In this document: positions 60,008 through 64,000 of the stretch, in pieces
Position numbering within the stretch: the first letter of the stretch is position 1
Layout of the letters: each line of letters starts with the position of its first letter
Position numbers and translations under genes: made by a program
Notes under the pieces: generated by a model
Databases searched by the model: none
What the model was told of the DNA's origin: nothing
The model's input: only the letters and a program-made list of their open reading frames with translations
Source of the DNA: Musa acuminata AAA Group
Taxonomy: Eukaryota > Streptophyta > Magnoliopsida > Zingiberales > Musaceae
Direction: 5' to 3'
Length of the DNA stretch: 64,000 nt
Assembly: GCF_036884655.1 (NCBI RefSeq)
Contig: NC_088331.1
Span: 15,839,501-15,903,500 of the forward strand

Positions 60008-61432
60008 TCAGAATAATCTCAAGAACACACTCACTCCTGCGATCGCCGCAGCTGCAGCCACTGCCGCTACCCTCTGCTGCAAGTTCTGTAGCCAATTGCC
60101 TCTTAGTTAGAAATAAATTGGAAATGTAATGTGGGATATATATATAGTAAATACGTGTAAGAAATGTGCGGTTCGAAAAAAAAAACCAAGTGCGGTTCGG
60201 CTGGATCGTACCGGCAAGGCGGTGGAGATGCTGAAGTACCCGGACTCCCCGACCAGCTCACCGGGTGAGCCCTCACCGCTGCCGCTTCTTCCGCCACCCA
60301 TGCCGGCGGTGGACGTGGAGTTGCCGTCCTGGGGTACTGCGAAGCCGACGAGCTGGTAAGCCGGGGTGCCATCGGGCTTGAAGAGGCCGTAGTTGCGCTC
60401 GGAGGACGGCCCTGCCTTCTGGTTCTCGTTGAAGAGGGCGAAGACGTAGGCTCGGAGCGGCGTCCCGGGCACTAGCGGCGTTCCCTTCTGCCCCGCCAGC
60501 AGCCGCATCAGGTTGCCGTTGTACCGGGCCGCGTTCTCCGGCGTCGCCCCCGTCTCGTTGGCGTCGCCTGCAGACGGCCATCCCGTCTCCGAGACCCGCA
60601 CCTCCACCCTGCAGCCCTTCGAAGAGGGCGCAGCTGCCGCAGAGATGGCGTGGTACATGGCGTCAACCTGGGCATGGAGAAGGTTGGCGTAGCGGAGGCC
60701 GGTCGCCGCGTCCCTGAAAGCAGCGGCCCCCGGATCGAGTAGCGCGTACTCAAGCCCGACGCCGGAAGGGTCCTCCGCGTAGGCAAAGTAGGGGTATGCG
60801 TTGACGAAGAGTGGGGAACCGGTGCGGGCATGGAAGGCGAGGAGAGGGCGAACGAGGGGGAGGAGGTCCGGGCGAAAGACGGCGGCGGAGGGCGGGTAGG
60901 ACGGGGAGGCGAGTACAGCGAGGGAGTGGGTGGAGGTGACGATGACGTCTCGATCGAGGCTGAGGGCGGCGAGGGCATCGTGGAGGTTCTCCATGGCCGG
61001 GGCGAGGCAGCGGGCGAGGACGGAGGCGTTCGTGCCGGTGAGGACCTCATTGCCGACGGTGACGGCGGCGATCTTGGTTGCAGGGACGAAGGCCTGGATG
61101 TGGGTGCGGGCCCATGCACGGGCCTCAGCAGGGTCAGCGGCCACGGACGGGAGGCAGCGGTCGGGGAGGCCGACAACGAGCTCGATGCCAGTGTTTGCAA
61201 AGGCACGGAGCACGGCGGGGTCGGCGTCGTAGAGTCGTACACGCCCGATGCCGATGGAGGCGAGGAGGCGGGGCACGGACTCGGGCTGGGGTAGGTTGTT
61301 GGCCACCCGTCCGTAGTTGACGCCCGCCAGGGAGGCGGATGTAGCAGCGGAGGGGACGGAGAGGGCAATGAGGAGTAGGAGGAGGAGGAGGAGGGCAACG
61401 AGCAATGCCATCGTAGAGGAATGCGGGGCCAT
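60008..61432 (-). CDS. GPI-anchored glucan endo-1,3-beta-glucosidase (GH17)
   Basis: Hydrolyses internal beta-1,3 bonds of callose at the cell surface. Exons 61432-60212 and 60085-60008 with a 126-bp intron (CCG/GTACGA...CTACAG/AAC, with CTAAC branch-like site) give 432 residues; the second exon is my inference. Residues 1-32 form a signal peptide (the start could be Met8). The GH17 fold runs from about 35 (AGVNYGRVANNLP) to 365. The acid/base is Glu129 (VTVGNEV) and the nucleophile Glu282 (VSETGWPS); FNENQK follows at 334-339. A Ser/Gly-rich linker (about 370-398) and, in exon 2, a hydrophobic Ala/Val/Leu-rich end (NLQQRVAAVAAAAAIAGVSVFLRLF) suggest a GPI signal. No CBM43 domain. Reading straight on instead gives a 441-residue form ending in poly-Phe intron sequence. 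Very GC-rich, monocot-like. Such enzymes regulate plasmodesmata, pollen or wall callose. Confidence 0.93.
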
Positions 61433-62858
61433 GAGTGTTGCGCTCAGGCCCCGGAAGAAGGAGGGTGGAGACGAAGTGACGGCGGAAAGGTCGAGTGATT
61501 AGAAGAGCAGAAGTTGATCGAGGAGGAAGGAGGTGCAGTACAGCTGGGCTATTTTGTCTGATGATGGCATGAAAAGGGAGTGACTGTATGAGAGCAAGTG
61601 GAAGAGAGTGAGTATGCGAGAGGACAGACGGAATCCTTGCGGATGGGATATGTCAGACGCAAATTTACAAATCCGATTTGGAAAAGCGTCCCTACAGAAC
61701 TCGAGACTGAGACCGTGGTGGTGCACATGACCGGGGGGCCGCCATGAGGGTGTGGGACGGGAAGCGGCACCACCTCGCCTTGTCGGGTCCAAGCAGTGAG
61801 TGAGTTAAGCATGGCACTTGTACCGGGCAGCGATAGTTTTTTTCCCGTTATCGTCGAACGCCCACGTGAGTGGGGTGGTGGGAAGGTGGAGAGTGGCGCT
61901 ACGGGCATATATGTTTTGCTCTTTATTTTTCTATATTAAACAGCACTCACTCGTGGCATTTGGGCTTCCGATGTGGGGTGTAAAAGGGCATGATGGCTCA
62001 GCTGTGGGTGGATCATTCCAACTCCATTCTCCATTCTCCATTCTCCATTCTCCATTCTACTTTATTGCATTGTCCAGTGGTCTTGCACGATGCAGATGTG
62101 GCTTGTCCGCACCGCACGTCGCTCACCATCGAGGCCATCGTACGCCAAGCGAGGGAGATGTGATATTTGATTTGTGTTCCTGGATACTTGTTCGATCTTT
62201 AATTGGGTTCTTATTATGTTCTGTAAACACGACGTTCATCGTTCTCCATAAATTTATAAACAGGTCGGTCTCAGATAGATAGTCATGTTAATTAGAACTT
62301 CACAGGGTAAGGAACTGTGCTGCTGCGTTTCTTGGTATGAACTGATAGAATAAGAAATAAATCAGCGATTATTTGTGCCGTGAGACTATCGAGGGAGGCA
62401 TCCTGACCACCTTTCTCATTAACATTTAATATTTTCAGAGGCAATGTAGTAAATGTAGTCCAGAATCCGCCTTTAATTTTTAATGCAGGTCGGACAGTTT
62501 AACCTGGGTCTTGCATTTCCAATTCAAGTCTATCTCAAAGCCCAGAGTTAGTTAGGTGTAACACGAGGAAATCATCATCTCTATATTGAACTTTATGATC
62601 CATCCATGTCGGCAAGCCACTATGATTCTGATTATTTTGCAAGGTTGATAGAATTAAACTCAAAATAATGCATGCCTTCAATATGCTAAAACCTCAAGCA
62701 AGCTACGAAGGGTGATTGATTGCTGAAGAGAAACACTGGTGGAAGTTGAAAACCAGTAAAAGGTGAACAGAAAACATATGAATGCAAAATCAGCAGAAGC
62801 AGAAGAGTCTTGGGAAAAACATTTTTCTCTGTGTCTATCAGCATTAAACTAACTAACT
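61433..62858. other. Upstream region of the glucanase gene
   Basis: The promoter of the minus-strand glucanase gene lies here. A TATA-like site on the minus strand (ATATATG at about 61903-61909) is 470 bp from the ATG, so it is uncertain. Five copies of CTCCATT form a microsatellite at 62022-62058. No gene is supported. Confidence 0.5.
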
Positions 62859-63153
62859 GACCTGTATGGCTTAATAATTAATGTCGTCAAGCATGTAATT
62901 TTCAACTTTTCTTAATTAATGAACTTTCTTCCTTTCAAAAAAATAATAATAATAAAACAAAAAACTCATCAAGCATGTTCAGGAGTAAGTAATCTATCAG
63001 AATTCATCTGTCATGTGCGTAAAATTTCTTATTCTTTTCATTTTTGTAAACTTGATGAGTTTTTTGGTTTTATTTTTGAAACGAAGAAAGTTCATTAATA
63101 AAAAAAGTTGAGCATTACATTCTTGATGACATTAATTATTAAGTCATCCAGGC
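62859..63153. mobile_element. Foldback (MITE-like) inverted repeat
   Basis: Arms of about 105-115 bp, 62859-62973 and 63051-63153, are inverted copies of each other with some mismatches and small indels; a ~77-bp spacer separates them. It has no coding capacity. It resembles a hairpin-type MITE, but no clear target duplication or known terminal motif was recognised. Confidence 0.75.
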
Positions 63154-63159
63154 CATGTG

Positions 63160-63197
<38 letters not shown>
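63160..63197. repeat. (TA)n microsatellite
   Basis: About 19 TA units, directly after the foldback element and running into a perfect hairpin (13-bp arms ATATCAATCAACT / AGTTGATTGATAT at 63194-63206 and 63213-63225). Confidence 0.9.
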
Positions 63198-63199
<2 letters not shown>

Positions 63200-63225
63200 A
63201 TCAACTAAATAAAGTTGATTGATAT

Positions 63226-64000
63226 AAACTCCGCTAACCAACTGGTTGATGGAAGTTAATGCACGTTTTCTAAAATTTTAAAATAAAATATTCTTGAAAT
63301 TTGAGTAGGATTTGTGGGTAAGGATTTGGATGATGAGAATCAAACGGTGAAAAACAGTGTTTTTGCTGAAATTCTTAGAAAATCTCAGTTTTAAAGGCAC
63401 TTAAAAAACTCGAAGAGGATAGTTTAGAATATAAAATTCAAGTAATACTTTTAGAATTTATACTTATTATTTGGTATTTGACTATATTTATTATACCAAA
63501 CAAGACAAGTGTATCTCTTACTTTACCAGGAAGAGCAACAACAATACAAGTAATTATCATAAACATTGACGAAAGTGTTTTATCGAGAAAAGCCCAACTT
63601 CTTTTTTCTTTCTGCACAAAGCTTTCATGTTTTTAATTTGCTCTAAAGGACAATCTCGCTCAAGAGTGTATCAGAATTAAGAAAATGGAGCATTATGCAA
63701 GAATTTCTTAAAATCAAAGCACTCTATGGCAAAGGATAAAAATTTATGGTTTCCTTGACTAATAAATCGTCTATGAATAATAAATATTTACTTCTTTGAG
63801 TCAGATCCTGAAATTATTAGGATTAACCGGTAAAAATTAAACGAAGAATATAAAAAGATAGAAATTGTAGAAGAAACTATGAAATATATAAGATGTAATT
63901 GTCTAGTTCATTTTGATAGTGAGCTCTTGATAGCTATTTATACATACTCATTATACATATTCATCATGGAAGATTTTTCTCAACTACTTAGAGATTTTCT
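63226..64000. other. AT-rich end of window, no gene seen
   Basis: No ORF or element recognised. Confidence 0.5.

Noticed and set aside
60508..61398. 296-codon frame and plus-strand frames of 100-154 codons over the glucanase gene
   Set aside because: Shadow frames of a GC-rich coding region; only the frame from 61432 has GH17 motifs.

Overview
This is a plant nuclear window, most likely from a monocot of the banana family (Musa/Ensete). That placement is an inference from three things: GC-rich genes in AT-rich surroundings, a glycosyl hydrolase gene with strong monocot-style GC bias, and heavy dominance by SIRE/Maximus-type (Sirevirus) Ty1-copia elements, which are known to be abundant in banana. 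About 58 kb is a deep nest of retrotransposons. I support only two ordinary host genes: a Pollen Ole e 1/extensin-type proline-rich cell-wall protein (27570-28467, +) and a GPI-anchored GH17 endo-1,3-beta-glucanase (60008-61432, -).

Repeat families are named here as follows. 'SIRE-type' LTRs start TGTTGAATCT, end GATCCTAACA, and carry a poly(C) tract near the end. 'Tork-like' LTRs start TGTTGGGTCC. 'Copia-C' LTRs are about 1.7 kb and end in ...TTTTCAACA. 'Copia-E' is a much decayed minus-strand copia. There is also one Ty3 chromovirus.

Layout. 1-4833: SIRE-type LTR pieces, the 3' end of a Tork-like element, a chimeric gag fragment and a copia-C LTR piece. 5312-13655: minus-strand Ty3 chromovirus inside a SIRE-type LTR; its RT is split by a Tork-like solo LTR, which is itself hit by a SIRE-type solo LTR. 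14654-25045: minus-strand solo LTR (TSD AATAA) split by a complete Sirevirus at 15424-24268 (TSD CAAAC) whose pol is dead. 25051-25900: decayed copia integrase. 27570-28467: the Ole e 1-like gene. 28990-31850: minus-strand LINE fragment with a Tork-like LTR in it. 32540-48000: decayed copia-E, split by a copia-C solo LTR (33980-45433, TSD TATAA), which is split by a complete, very young Sirevirus derivative at 34431-44200 (TSD ATTTT). 49162-58403: copia-C LTRs in opposing orientations and one copia-C internal region with its 3' LTR. 60008-61432: the glucanase gene, followed by a foldback element and a TA repeat.

The most interesting object is 34431-44200. It has near-identical LTRs, a primer site, a polypurine tract and an intact two-knuckle gag. 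Nearly all of pol is missing and is replaced by an intact 373-codon ORF with its own LTR-like leader; only the last 63 codons of pol remain. It looks like a recently mobile non-autonomous element that would need reverse transcriptase and integrase supplied in trans. All boundaries were read by eye, with no alignment or database search.
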